The notes: generated from the sequence alone by a model not told the origin. Positions 8,964 to 17,562 are shown, counted from the first letter of the stretch. The stretch: 64,000 nucleotides of DNA from Halobacterium sp. DL1 (GCA_000230955.3 CP007060.1:806001-870000); one strand, 5' to 3'. Program-made: numbers and translations.

Positions 8964-9740
8964 TCAGAACGTGGTCTCGTTACGCTCGACTACGCGCGCC
9001 CCGTCCCACTCGACCCGGCCCTCGACGGCGAGTTTGTCGAGGTGCGCGCGGACGGTCTGGCCCGCGAGGTCCCGCACCCCCGCGAGGTCCTTGTCGTAGG
9101 CGGCGTCGAGGACCTCCTCCACCGTCTCGGCGCCAGATTCGACGGCCGCGAGCACGCGCCGTTCGCGGTCGCGGCGGTGTTCGTAGAGGGCGGCGAGGCG
9201 CTCACTCGGGGATTCGATGGCCGGCCCGTGGCCGGGGTGGAGGCGGTCGAAGTTCCGGGCGCGCACACTGCGCAGCGAGGCGAAGTAGGCGCGCATGTCT
9301 CCGTCGACCGCGCCGACGAACACGCTCCCGTCGGCGAACACGAGGTCGCCCGTGACGGCCTCGTTCTCTTCGACGAACGCCACGTGGTCGGGCGCGTGGC
9401 CGGGTGTATCGAGGACGGTGACGCCGGTGTCGCCGAGTTCGTCTCCCGGACGGAACAGGCGGTCTGCGGGAACGCCGGTCGCGCGTTCGAAGCGGTCGGC
9501 GAACGCCGCGTGGGCCCACACCGTCGCGTCAGCTTCGGTCGCGTACTCGGCGACGGCGCCGACGTGGTCCGGGTGGGCGTGGGTGACCGCGACGTGGTCG
9601 ACGTCCGTCGCGGCGGCGTCGAGGGCTGGCGTGCGACCCGCCGGGTCGACGAGAAGTCCTTCGGGAGTCCCCAGGCGGTACGCGTTCGTCTCACCCTGTG
9701 GGGCACGCGTCTCGACGCGGACCGGGTACTGCTCGGGCAC
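8964..9740 (-). CDS. MBL-fold metallo-hydrolase
   Basis: 258 residues, GTG start at 9740. The dinuclear metal motif HxHxDH is present as THAHPDHVGAV, followed by a later metal His in DTPGHAPDHV and LHPGHGP. The C-terminal 60 residues (RDRERRVLAAVESGAETVEE onward) form the helical, winged-helix-like tail found in beta-lactamase-like LACTB2/SdsA-type hydrolases. These cut thioesters, phosphodiesters or RNA; the substrate is not predictable. Upstream is the small winged-helix regulator on the same strand. Confidence 0.88.
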   Translation of the reverse strand: MPEQYPVRVETRAPQGETNAYRLGTPEGLLVDPAGRTPALDAAATDVDHVAVTHAHPDHVGAVAEYATEADATVWAHAAFADRFERATGVPADRLFRPGDELGDTGVTVLDTPGHAPDHVAFVEENEAVTGDLVFADGSVFVGAVDGDMRAYFASLRSVRARNFDRLHPGHGPAIESPSERLAALYEHRRDRERRVLAAVESGAETVEEVLDAAYDKDLAGVRDLAGQTVRAHLDKLAVEGRVEWDGARVVERNETTF

Positions 9741-9777
9741 GGACGTGCAGAGGGACGGCGGCGGGAAAAGTGTCGCG

Positions 9778-10044
9778 TCAGTCGGCCAGCGAGTACACCT
9801 GCTTGCGGGCGTCCTGGAAGCTGTAGCGGGAGTCGACCAGGTCCTCGTCGTCGAGGCGGTTGAGGGCGTAGCGTACGGTGCGGTCCGGGAGCAGCGACTC
9901 GTCGGCGAGTTGCCCCTGGGAGAGGGGCGCGTCGATCTCGAGGACCTTGGCGACGAGCTTGGCGCTCGGGGGCAGTTCGCGGAGGCGCTCGCGGAACTCG
10001 TCGTCGTCTTCTGGTGGCTGGCTGTTCTTGGTGGACGTGCTCAT
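9778..10044 (-). CDS. Small MarR-like winged-helix DNA-binding protein (88 aa)
   Basis: 88 residues from ATG 10044. After a short acidic N-terminus, SAKLVAKVLEIDAPLSQGQL and ADESLLPDRTVRYALNRLDD form helix-turn-helix and recognition helix, and LVDSRYSFQDARKQVYSL is the wing. The size is typical for compact haloarchaeal regulators. It is divergent from the PPOX flavoprotein gene with a palindrome between (10099-10117). A TATA-like ATTTCC-free stretch AACCTTTACC on this strand, centred near 10073, lies about 29 bases before the ATG, so the mRNA is probably leaderless. Confidence 0.82.
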   Translation of the reverse strand: MSTSTKNSQPPEDDDEFRERLRELPPSAKLVAKVLEIDAPLSQGQLADESLLPDRTVRYALNRLDDEDLVDSRYSFQDARKQVYSLAD

Positions 10045-10098
10045 GGAACTCCATCACATACTGGTGTAGGTAAAGGTTGTCTACCCCTGCGACTAAAT

Positions 10099-10117
10099 AC
10101 CTAATATCGTATAAGGT
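10099..10117. promoter_or_regulatory. 19-base imperfect palindrome between divergent HTH and PPOX genes
   Basis: ACCTAATATCGTATAAGGT reads ACCTxATAxxxTATxAGGT, symmetrical about base 10108. It sits 55 bases before the winged-helix gene and 70 before the PPOX gene, upstream of both predicted TATA regions. The placement suits an operator or activator site for the adjacent regulator; binding is inferred. Confidence 0.45.
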
Positions 10118-10186
10118 CGCAGGTGGCGTGTAGCGGCGGTCTGCGGCGACCACACGTTTTTGCCGGATTCGGTCGAACGTCCAGGC

Positions 10187-10579
10187 ATGGCGACCATCCC
10201 GGAGGAGTACCACGACCTCTTCGAGAAGCGCTCGTTCCTCAGTTTTGGCACGCTCTCCCCGGACGGCAAACCCCACGTCACGCCCGTCTGGGTGGACTAC
10301 GACGGCGAACACGTCCTCGTGAACACCGCCAGGGGCCGCCGGAAGGAGCAGAACCTCCAGCAGGACGAGCGAGTGGGGGGTTGCATCCTCGACCCGGACG
10401 ACCCCTACCGGTACGTCGGCTTCCAGGGGACAGTTGCGGAGATAACGACCGACGGCGCCGTCGACCACATCGACGAACTCGCCGCCCGCTACTTCGACGT
10501 CGACGAGTACCCTCACCACGGCGAGGAGCAGGGAGAGCGCGTGCTCGTGCGCATCGAACCGACGCGCGTGTTCGACTGA
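10187..10579 (+). CDS. PPOX-class F420/flavin-dependent oxidoreductase
   Basis: 130 residues from ATG 10187, preceded by a T-rich box about 29 bases upstream that would give a leaderless mRNA. The sequence RSFLSFGTLSPDGKPHVTPV, WVDYDGEHVLVNTARGRRKE and NLQQDERVGGCILDPDDPYR follows the split-barrel fold of the pyridoxamine-phosphate-oxidase-like F420 family (TIGR03618 type), with the A-x-G-R-R-K-x-x-N segment that binds cofactor phosphate. Likely a small F420H2-dependent reductase; substrate unknown. A longer in-frame start at 10160 adds nine poor residues and was not chosen. Confidence 0.85.
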   Translation: MATIPEEYHDLFEKRSFLSFGTLSPDGKPHVTPVWVDYDGEHVLVNTARGRRKEQNLQQDERVGGCILDPDDPYRYVGFQGTVAEITTDGAVDHIDELAARYFDVDEYPHHGEEQGERVLVRIEPTRVFD

Positions 10580-10606
10580 CGAGGGGATTCGCCAACGGCG
10601 CGCAGG

Positions 10607-10741
10607 TCAGTGCGTGTGGTCGTTGTAGGTCCCGAAGTGGTGGCCGCAGTCCGGACAGTGCACGCGGTGAATGCCCTCGTGGTCGTGGTGGGTCAGCTCC
10701 TCGAGGTCGAACTCCCCGTCGCAGTCGGGGCACGTTCTCAT
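10607..10741 (-). CDS. Zinc-ribbon microprotein (44 aa)
   Basis: ATG at 10739-10741, TGA at 10607-10609. The protein MRTCPDCDGEFDLEELTHHD ends RVHCPDCGHHFGTYNDHTH, giving two CPxC knuckles 26 residues apart plus a His-rich loop and tail. It is a complete rubredoxin-like zinc ribbon. It is convergent with the PPOX gene and divergent from the methyltransferase. No function is known. Confidence 0.72.
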   Translation of the reverse strand: MRTCPDCDGEFDLEELTHHDHEGIHRVHCPDCGHHFGTYNDHTH

Positions 10742-10820
10742 ACCTCACGGTACGCGCCGAGCGGGCAAAGTCGTTCCGCGGTTTCCAGTACGGTTTTAAC
10801 CGCCCCCCTACGATGTTGGC

Positions 10821-11534
10821 GTGAGAAGCGTGAAGGGACAGGAGTGGTACCAGGCCACCGAGGTCGCGGAGGAGTACGACGAGAAACGGTTCTCTCGCGG
10901 TGGCCGGCTCATCGACCGCCGGGAGAAGCAAGCAGTGCTCGACGCGCTCGGGCCCGTCGAGGACAAACGTGTCCTCGAGATAGCCTGCGGTACCGGCCGG
11001 TTCACGGTGATGCTCGCCGAGCGCGGCGCGGACATCACGGGCCTCGACATCTCGGGGCCGATGCTCCAGGAGGGCCGCCAGAAGGCCAGCCAGTCCGGCG
11101 TCACGGACAACCTGGAGTTCATGCGGGGGGACGCCGCCCGCCTGCCGTTCCCGGACGACCACTTCGACGCCGTTTTCGCGATGCGATTCTTCCACCTCGC
11201 GGACACGCCCGCGAAGTTCCTCACGGAGATGGCGCGGGTCGCCGAGGAGCAGGTGTTCTTCGACACGTTCAACCGCTTCAGCACGCGCTCGCTGTACAAC
11301 TGGCTGCTCCCGATGGGGTCGCGGCTGTACGGCGCCAGCGAGGTCGAGGGACTCGTCGAGGGCGCGGGGCTCCACCTCGAGGACGCCGAGCACGACTTCG
11401 TCGTGCCGTACGGCTTCTACCGCGCGGTCCCCGACTGGGTCGCTGGCCCGGTCCGGACGGGCGACACGGCCATTGGCCGGACGCCGCTGGGCCGACCGCT
11501 CTCCTCGGTCTCCTACTGGGACGCCCGAGTGTAG
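10821..11534 (+). CDS. Class I SAM-dependent methyltransferase
   Basis: 237 residues. Motif I is RVLEIACGTGRFTVMLAERG, motif II GADITGLDISGPMLQEGRQK, and LPFPDDHFDAVFAMRFFH gives motif IV of a Methyltransf_11-type enzyme. The start is GTG 10821 or, nine bases later, GTG 10830, which gives MKGQEWYQ, the more usual family N-terminus. A TTTTAA box lies 25-35 bases upstream. Relatives methylate quinones, sterols or small metabolites; substrate is unknown. A glycosyltransferase gene follows on the same strand after 73 bases. Confidence 0.88.
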   Translation: MRSVKGQEWYQATEVAEEYDEKRFSRGGRLIDRREKQAVLDALGPVEDKRVLEIACGTGRFTVMLAERGADITGLDISGPMLQEGRQKASQSGVTDNLEFMRGDAARLPFPDDHFDAVFAMRFFHLADTPAKFLTEMARVAEEQVFFDTFNRFSTRSLYNWLLPMGSRLYGASEVEGLVEGAGLHLEDAEHDFVVPYGFYRAVPDWVAGPVRTGDTAIGRTPLGRPLSSVSYWDARV

Positions 11535-11607
11535 CCCGAGCGCGGCCGCGGATTCCGGTCTATCGGAACCCGAGACGTTTTTACCGGCGCCGAGAGTGAA
11601 CGGAACT

Positions 11608-12528
11608 ATGGATATCTCGGTAGTGGTGCCAACCCTCAACGGGCGCGAGGCGCTCGCCGCGTCTCTCGACGCGCTCGCGACCCACGCACCCGACGCCGAG
11701 GTCGTCGTCGCCAACGGGCCGTCCGCGGACGGCACCTCCGGGATGGCCCGCGACCACGACGCGGTCGACGTGCTCCTGGAACTCGCAGAGCGGAACCTCA
11801 ACGCCTCCCGGAACGCGGGCATCGCGGCCGTGACCGGGGACGTGGTCGCGTTCGTCGGCCAGGACACCCGAATCCGGGAGGGGTGGGTGCCGGCCATTCT
11901 GGACGCGCTCGCGGACGGCGCGGACGCGGTCACCGGCCCCGTCCACCGCAACGTCGAGGGCGGCGTCACCACCGAGTCCGTCGAGCGGCGGACCGTCTGT
12001 GGCCGCGAAGTGACGTACTTCGACGGCGGCAACGTCGCGTTCACGCGCGCCGCCATCGAGGCCCTCGACGGCTTCGACGAGTACCTCCAGACAGGCGCCG
12101 CGCGGGACGCCGCCCACCGCCTCGCGGGGATGGGCCACGACGTGGTCTGGGGGCGAGACGCCGTGGTGCTCCGCGAGGAGAAAGACGACATCGTCCACCG
12201 ACTCCCGGAAGACCCCGAGGAGTCCGCGTGGGGGCTGAAGTACCGTTCGCTCGCCTACCGCCTCGTGAAGAACTACGGGATGGGTGTGCGAATCGGGGCG
12301 CGAGTCGTCCGCCACGCAGTCGGCGACGCGCTCTCCGTCGGCGGCGACGTGGCCCGCGGGAACGCCAAACTGACGGAGTGGTCCGCCGCGGGCGCCGCCG
12401 TCGTCCCGAACATCTGGCGCGGCAGCCAGGACGGCCTCTCCGCGCGGATGGGCGACCGGAGTCCGCGGCGCAACCCGAACGGCGTCTCCGCGCGGATGGA
12501 CCGCGCGGTTGCGCGCTACGACAGGTAG
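11608..12528 (+). CDS. Family 2 glycosyltransferase
   Basis: 306 residues from ATG 11608; an open frame extends upstream but the GT-A fold begins exactly at MDISVVVPTLNGREAL. It has the nucleotide-sugar binding region EVVVANGPSADGTS, N-rich AERNLNASRNAGIAA, and VAFVGQDTRIREGW where QDT stands in for the usual DxD. YFDGGNVAFTRAAIEALDGF is the acceptor-side block. The C-terminal 90 residues include an amphipathic stretch (VKNYGMGVRIGARVVRHAVG), possibly membrane-associated. Likely transfers a sugar onto a lipid or surface polymer. TATA-like GTTTTTACC lies about 30 bases upstream. Confidence 0.87.
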   Translation: MDISVVVPTLNGREALAASLDALATHAPDAEVVVANGPSADGTSGMARDHDAVDVLLELAERNLNASRNAGIAAVTGDVVAFVGQDTRIREGWVPAILDALADGADAVTGPVHRNVEGGVTTESVERRTVCGREVTYFDGGNVAFTRAAIEALDGFDEYLQTGAARDAAHRLAGMGHDVVWGRDAVVLREEKDDIVHRLPEDPEESAWGLKYRSLAYRLVKNYGMGVRIGARVVRHAVGDALSVGGDVARGNAKLTEWSAAGAAVVPNIWRGSQDGLSARMGDRSPRRNPNGVSARMDRAVARYDR

Positions 12529-12559
12529 GCAGCCAGCGACCACCGACTGTCGGCGCGAC

Positions 12560-13378
12560 TCACTCCCGGTCGAGGCCGGGAATGACCCGCACCGGATTCT
12601 TCCCGAACACCTTCCGCATCGCGTCCTCTGTCACGTCGAGCGTCAGAATCTCCATCACCGCGACGTTCGGGTGGACGGCGGGCGCGCCGCTCCCGAACAG
12701 CACGCGGTCGGGGTGTTCGACGATGGCTCGTTCGAGCAGCTCCCGGTACCTGACGGCGGCCGTGTCGAGGTAGAGCTCCTCGTGGGTCTCCAGCATCGCG
12801 ACCGCCTCGTGCATCAGCGAGCGGTCGAGCGGGTGGCCGCCGAAGTGCGCGAGGACGACGGGGAACTCCCGGCCGAGCAGCGTCTCCTCGAGCGCGCTCG
12901 GCGAGAAGCCGCGGCCGCCGTGGACGAGCACCGGGAGGCCGACGTCGTCCATGACGTCGAGCACGTCGGCGTCCGGGAGGCCGTCCCGCGTCGGGTCGAG
13001 TTTGAAGCCGTGGAAGCGGTCGTCGTATGCGTACTGCTCGATGTCCTCGGGGGAGGTCTGCCACTCGCGGCGCGACGACCGCAGGTTCCGCAGCTTCGAC
13101 GTCGCGCCGTCGCCGGGGTCGCGGGGGCCGTCGATGCGCGCGAACGCGATGAACGGGCGCTGGGCGGCCTGCCGCGCGACGGCGTTGTTCGCGCGGAGGT
13201 AGCCCTGTTCGCCCTTCTGCGGGCCGGGGAACACGACGGAGCGGACGATGCCGGACTGGTGCATCTCGCGTTCCAGGTCCTCCGCGTCGATGGTGTTGCC
13301 GCGCACGGGCCGCCCCGGTCCGGCGTGGAGACGCACGTGGGCGTCCACGACGCGGAACCCGTGCTCCAGTTCGAGCAT
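12560..13378 (-). CDS. Amidohydrolase-2-fold protein with altered metal site
   Basis: 272 residues from ATG 13378. The order of elements follows the amidohydrolase-2 TIM barrel: VVDAHVRLH near the N-terminus, GFKL with K126, LVHGGRG with H153, VVLAHFGGHPLD with H178, and a final barrel strand DRVLFGSGAP. Two metal-site elements are non-canonical: the HxH pair is H14-VRL-H18, and the catalytic Asp of FGSD is Gly (G231). A hydrolase of small carboxylates is the family role, but activity is doubtful. Convergent with the GT2 gene. Confidence 0.8.
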   Translation of the reverse strand: MLELEHGFRVVDAHVRLHAGPGRPVRGNTIDAEDLEREMHQSGIVRSVVFPGPQKGEQGYLRANNAVARQAAQRPFIAFARIDGPRDPGDGATSKLRNLRSSRREWQTSPEDIEQYAYDDRFHGFKLDPTRDGLPDADVLDVMDDVGLPVLVHGGRGFSPSALEETLLGREFPVVLAHFGGHPLDRSLMHEAVAMLETHEELYLDTAAVRYRELLERAIVEHPDRVLFGSGAPAVHPNVAVMEILTLDVTEDAMRKVFGKNPVRVIPGLDRE

Positions 13379-13502
13379 GGGCCAACGTATCCGGCCGACT
13401 ATTTTGGTGTGACGGTGTGTGTAGTCCCATTTTGAGGGTCGACTGAGAACCCGATCACCCGGCCACAACGTGTAACCGGATCACTGCCCTCACGGCGACA
13501 CG

Positions 13503-13820
13503 ATGGCCGAGCAGCTCGGGCTAACCGAGTGCGTGTCCATCGCCCTCGGTGGCATGATCGGCGGCGGCATCTACGCCGTTCTCGGGGTCGTCGCGAAACT
13601 CACGATGGCGGCAACGTGGTTCGCGTCGCTGTCGTTCATCGTCGTCTTCGGCGTGGTCAGTCTACTGGCGTTCCACGAGCGTGACGCCGACGACGTCCAC
13701 CCGGTTCCGCCCGCGCTCGGTGCCGTCGGCACCGTCGCGGTCGAACTCCTCTACTTCGAGCGGGAGCTCCTCGAGCAGGAACTCGCGTCCACCGAGGACA
13801 GCGTCGGGTCGCTGCGGTGA
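13503..13820 (+). pseudogene. Internally deleted APC-family amino acid permease remnant
   Basis: A 105-codon frame. The first 30 residues, AEQLGLTECVSIALGGMIGG then GIYAVLGVVA, are the first membrane helix of APC permeases (GGMIGxGI motif). The sequence then jumps to what looks like a late helix (ATWFASLSFIVVFGVVSLLA) and then to the end of the protein (VAVELLYFERELLEQELA). Functional permeases have about 12 helices and 450 or more residues. All joins are in frame and start and stop are intact, so the remnant could still be translated. Classified as a decayed gene; a small two-helix protein is the alternative. Confidence 0.6.
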
Positions 13821-13857
13821 GCGTCGGTGTACTGGGTGAGCCGGGTGCCGGCTCCCC

Positions 13858-14613
13858 TCACCATGCCAGTTCCACCGGACTCTCGGGTTCGACGCCGAAC
13901 GCCTCGTCGCCGCGCCCACGGTTCACCGCCAGCTCGACGTTCCCGTGGCTCCCGACTGTGACGAGTCGCTCGCCGCTCCCGACCGCCGCGTACGTCCGCT
14001 CGACGGAGACGCGTTCGCCGTTCACTGTGACGACCTCCCCGAACCTGTCCGCCAGGACGCGACCCGGGACGTTCGTGATGGCGTTCCCGAAGCCGTCTAC
14101 GACGAGCACCTCGCCGCGGAGCGCGTCGCCCGCGAGGTCCGGGTCCGGGAACGCGAGCGTCTCGTAATCGTCCGTGCGCTCGTAGTCGCTGTACTCGTGG
14201 AACGTCTCGACGCCGCGCGCGTGGACGTCGGCCGCCGCGGGTGCGAACACGTCCCGGCCGTGGAACGTCGAACTCGCGGGGTCCTCGACGGCTATCTCGA
14301 ACACCTCCACGTCCTCGGCTATCTGCCGCGCCGCGGGTATCGCCACCCCGTTGTCAGGCGCGACGAGCGCGTGACGACCCGCTCGCACCACGACGGCCGC
14401 GCGGTCGGTGCCGACGCCCGGGTCGACGACTACGAGGTGGACCGCCGGCGGGAAGTACGGCAGCACCTCGCGGAGCCAGAACGCTGCCGCGCGCACGTCC
14501 TGCCGCGGGAAGTCGTGGGTCACGTCGACGAGACGCGCGTCCGTGGACTGCAGGACGACGCCCTTCATCGCCGCCGGGTAGGGCGACCCGAAGTCGGTAC
14601 TCAGCGTTATCAT
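13858..14613 (-). CDS. SAM hydroxide adenosyltransferase (DUF62, SAM hydrolase)
   Basis: 251 residues from ATG 14613 (MITLSTDFGSPYPAAMKGVV). The N-terminal domain has the DFG and DxTHDF motifs (LVDVTHDFPRQDVRAAAFWL) and HLVVVDPGVG of the fluorinase/chlorinase-like superfamily; SSTFHGRDVFAPAAA holds the water-activating Arg-Asp-His region. The C-terminal domain (VLVVDGFGNAITN) is typical. The archaeal branch splits S-adenosylmethionine into adenosine and methionine using water. NadM lies just upstream on the same strand (128 bases away). Confidence 0.9.
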   Translation of the reverse strand: MITLSTDFGSPYPAAMKGVVLQSTDARLVDVTHDFPRQDVRAAAFWLREVLPYFPPAVHLVVVDPGVGTDRAAVVVRAGRHALVAPDNGVAIPAARQIAEDVEVFEIAVEDPASSTFHGRDVFAPAAADVHARGVETFHEYSDYERTDDYETLAFPDPDLAGDALRGEVLVVDGFGNAITNVPGRVLADRFGEVVTVNGERVSVERTYAAVGSGERLVTVGSHGNVELAVNRGRGDEAFGVEPESPVELAW

Positions 14614-14741
14614 ACCCGGTAGTAGTCGCGTCCTCGTTGAAAACTGCTCGTTCTGGGCTAGTCGAAGTCGGCGAACGGGGGCTTTCGAGGTCGTAGCCAC
14701 CACTCCGTCAGTCTCAGAAGCAACCGCGAAAATCGACAGTA

Positions 14742-15272
14742 CTAGGCCGGATTCGGGTCGCCGTTCGAGTCCGTGTCGCTGATCTTCTGGATGCGGTCGA
14801 TGCCCTCGATCTCCTCGATGACGTCCGCGACGGTTCCCGGGACCAGGCTCTCCCAGTCGCCGTCCTCGGCCATCCGTCGGCGGATCTCGGTGCCCTCCAG
14901 AACCTCTCGGTCGAACATCGGCGACTGCCGGACCTCGATGCCGGCCTCGTTGAACAGGCGGATGACCAGCGGGTTGTTCGAGTACGCCACGTCGAAGTTC
15001 GGGCTCATCGACTGGACGTGGCTCACCCAGACGGCGTTCCGGTCCAGGTCCTCGATGGGGACGGCGTACGTCACCAGGTCGAACTCCACGAGCGACTTCG
15101 TGATCATCATGATCCGCTCGCCCGCCGTGAACGGGTTCCGGGCGCTGTGTGAGTCGCCCGCGCTCCCGATGCCGACGACGAGTTCGTCGACCTCCGTCGC
15201 TATCTGCTCGACGACGCGCTGGTGGCCGTTGTGGTACGGCTGGAAGCGTCCGATGTAGAACCCGCGAGTCAT
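14742..15272 (-). CDS. nadM: Nicotinamide-nucleotide adenylyltransferase (archaeal NadM)
   Basis: 176 residues from ATG 15270-15272; a further in-frame ATG at 15287 would add five residues. The nucleotidyltransferase signature G-R-F-Q-P-Y-H-N-G-H is at residues 8-17, and the second ATP site is EGTEIRRRMAED. It makes NAD from NMN and ATP. The length matches archaeal NadM plus a short polar tail. It precedes the SAM hydrolase gene on the minus strand and is divergent from lonB, with about 200 bases between. Confidence 0.93.
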   Translation of the reverse strand: MTRGFYIGRFQPYHNGHQRVVEQIATEVDELVVGIGSAGDSHSARNPFTAGERIMMITKSLVEFDLVTYAVPIEDLDRNAVWVSHVQSMSPNFDVAYSNNPLVIRLFNEAGIEVRQSPMFDREVLEGTEIRRRMAEDGDWESLVPGTVADVIEEIEGIDRIQKISDTDSNGDPNPA

Positions 15273-15424
15273 TCCTCTGGTGGACAAACCACTGCAGCGA
15301 CCATAAGAATGGCGAGTCCGGCAGGTCCGAGTCCGTTACCCTCCGTTTCGAGTCGAACTACGGAATCGCTGTATAGGGCCTGAAAGCGGAGAATACGGCC
15401 GACTCGCGGTTTCGCCGAGGGAGA

Positions 15425-15433
15425 AAGTATATC
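15425..15433 (+). promoter_or_regulatory. Probable TATA box of lonB
   Basis: AAGTATATC, an AT-rich island in GC-rich DNA, lies 40-48 bases before the lonB ATG. With transcription starting about 25 bases downstream, the mRNA would have a leader of roughly 20 bases. Confidence 0.5.
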
Positions 15434-15472
15434 AGTCGCCCTCCCCTGTTTTCGACTGTCGAAATCACTTCA

Positions 15473-17527
15473 ATGAGTAACGAATCGAACAAGGACAGAC
15501 CCCTCCACGACGACGACAACTCCGAGGAGGCTCCGGCCCCCGGGCCCGACGAGACCACGGGCGACCTCGAGGACCTCGGGAGCGACGTCGGCGTCGAGGG
15601 AGACCTGTCCATCAACGAGGATATCGCCGAGGACGACCTGCTCGGCGGCCTCGAAATCGACGACACGTCGAACATCGAGGTTCCCGACCGACTGGTCGAC
15701 CAGGTCATCGGCCAGGAGGAGGCACGCGACATCATCCTGCGCGCCGCCAAGCAGCACCGGCACGTGATGATGATCGGCTCCCCCGGGACCGGCAAGTCGC
15801 TGCTTGCGAAGGCGATGAGCCACCTCCTCCCGAAGGAGAGCCTGCAGGACGTTCTCGTCTACCACAACCCGGACGACTCCAACGAACCGAAGGTCCGGAC
15901 GGTTCCCGCCGGGAAAGGCGACCAGATTGTCGACGCGCACAAGGAGGAAGCCCGCAAGCGCAACCAGATGCGGTCGTTCCTGATGTGGATCATCATCCTC
16001 ATCGTCGTGGGCTACGCGCTGCTGATGGTCAACCAGCCGCTGCTGGGCATCCTCGCGGCCGGCGTCATCTATCTCGTCTTCCGGTACTCCAACCGCGGCA
16101 GCGACGCCATGGTGCCGAAGCTCCTCATCAACAACGCCGACCGCAAGATCGCGCCGTTCGAGGACGCCACCGGCGCCCACGCCGGCGCGCTGCTCGGCGA
16201 CGTCCGCCACGACCCGTTCCAGTCCGGCGGCATGGAGACGCCGAGCCACGACCGCGTCGAGGCCGGCGCCATCCAGAAGGCGCACAAGGGCGTGCTGTTC
16301 ATCGACGAGATCAACACGCTCGACGTCCGCAGCCAGCAGAAGCTGATGACGGCCATCCAGGAGGGCGAGTTCTCCATCACCGGCCAGTCCGAGCGCTCCT
16401 CGGGCGCGATGGTGCAGACCGAACCCGTCCCGTGTGACTTCATCATGGTCGCGTCCGGCAACATGGACGCGATGGAGAACATGCACCCCGCGCTGCGCTC
16501 CCGAATTCGGGGGTACGGCTACGAGGTGTACATGGAGGACACTATCGAGGACACCCCGGGGATGCGCCGGAAGTACGCGCGCTTCGTCGCCCAGGAGGTC
16601 GAGAAGGACGGCCAGCTCCCGGCCTTCTCCCCCGAGGCGGTCCGCGAGGTCATCCTCGAGGCGAAGCGCCGCTCCGGCCGGAAGGACCACCTCACGCTGA
16701 AGCTGCGTGACCTCGGTGGTCTCGTCCGGGTCGCCGGCGACATCGCCCGTTCGCGGGACCACGAACTCACCACGCGGGACGACGTCCTGCAGGCGAAGAA
16801 GCGCTCGCGGTCCATCGAACAGCAGGTCGCCGACGACTACATCGAGCGCCGCAAGGAGTACGAGCTGAAAGTCTCCGGCGGCGAGGCGGTCGGCCGCGTC
16901 AACGGCCTCGCCGTGATGGGCGGGGACTCCGGCATCATGCTCCCCGTCATGGCCGAGATCACGCCCAAGCAGGGCGAGGGTGGCGAGGTCATCGCCACCG
17001 GCCAGCTGAAGGAGATGGCCGAGGAGGCAGTCGACAACGTCTCCGCCATCATCAAGAAGTACAGCGACCAGGACATCTCCCAGAAGGACATCCACATCCA
17101 GTTCGTCCAGACGGGCCAGGGCGGCGTCGACGGCGACTCCGCGTCCATCACGGTCGCGACCGCCGTCATCAGCGCCCTGGAGGACATCCCGGTCGCCCAG
17201 GACCTCGCGATGACGGGCAGCCTCTCTGTCCGGGGCGACGTGCTCCCGGTCGGTGGCGTCACGCACAAGATCGAGGCCGCCGCGAAGTCCGGCTGCAAGC
17301 GGGTCATCATCCCGAAGGCCAACGAGCAGGACGTGATGATCGAGGACGAGTACGAGGAGATGATCGAGGTCATCCCCGTCTCGCACATCAGTGAGGTCCT
17401 CGACGTCGCGCTCGTCGGCGAACCCGAGAAGGACTCGCTGGTCGACCGCCTCAAGTCCATCACCGGCAAAGCCCTCGAGGGCGGGGTGGACTCCGGCACG
17501 ACCGGCGGCAGCCCCAGCCCGCAATAG
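15473..17527 (+). CDS. lonB: Membrane-bound ATP-dependent protease LonB
   Basis: 684 residues, ATG start. An acidic 60-residue lead precedes the AAA+ domain with Walker A GSPGTGKS (102-109). Two transmembrane helices (about 169-204, MWIIILIVVGYALLMV and LLGILAAGVIYLVF) are inserted between Walker A and Walker B (VLFIDEI, 274-280), the arrangement specific to archaeal LonB. The C-terminal S16 protease domain has the catalytic dyad S556 (GDSAS) and K599 (GGVTHKI). It degrades proteins at the inner face of the membrane and is known in haloarchaea to control carotenoid and membrane homeostasis. A T-tract and hairpin follow the stop. Confidence 0.97.
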   Translation: MSNESNKDRPLHDDDNSEEAPAPGPDETTGDLEDLGSDVGVEGDLSINEDIAEDDLLGGLEIDDTSNIEVPDRLVDQVIGQEEARDIILRAAKQHRHVMMIGSPGTGKSLLAKAMSHLLPKESLQDVLVYHNPDDSNEPKVRTVPAGKGDQIVDAHKEEARKRNQMRSFLMWIIILIVVGYALLMVNQPLLGILAAGVIYLVFRYSNRGSDAMVPKLLINNADRKIAPFEDATGAHAGALLGDVRHDPFQSGGMETPSHDRVEAGAIQKAHKGVLFIDEINTLDVRSQQKLMTAIQEGEFSITGQSERSSGAMVQTEPVPCDFIMVASGNMDAMENMHPALRSRIRGYGYEVYMEDTIEDTPGMRRKYARFVAQEVEKDGQLPAFSPEAVREVILEAKRRSGRKDHLTLKLRDLGGLVRVAGDIARSRDHELTTRDDVLQAKKRSRSIEQQVADDYIERRKEYELKVSGGEAVGRVNGLAVMGGDSGIMLPVMAEITPKQGEGGEVIATGQLKEMAEEAVDNVSAIIKKYSDQDISQKDIHIQFVQTGQGGVDGDSASITVATAVISALEDIPVAQDLAMTGSLSVRGDVLPVGGVTHKIEAAAKSGCKRVIIPKANEQDVMIEDEYEEMIEVIPVSHISEVLDVALVGEPEKDSLVDRLKSITGKALEGGVDSGTTGGSPSPQ

Positions 17528-17531
17528 GACC

Positions 17532-17562
17532 TTTTTCCTGCGTTCGGCGCGCTTCACGCGCC
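17532..17562 (+). terminator. Likely lonB terminator: T5 tract followed by hairpin
   Basis: Five T bases (17532-17536) begin four bases after the TAG of lonB. They are followed by GGCGCG-CTTCA-CGCGCC (17546-17562), a perfect 6-bp stem. Archaeal termination relies mainly on the T-tract; the hairpin may protect the 3' end. Confidence 0.45.
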
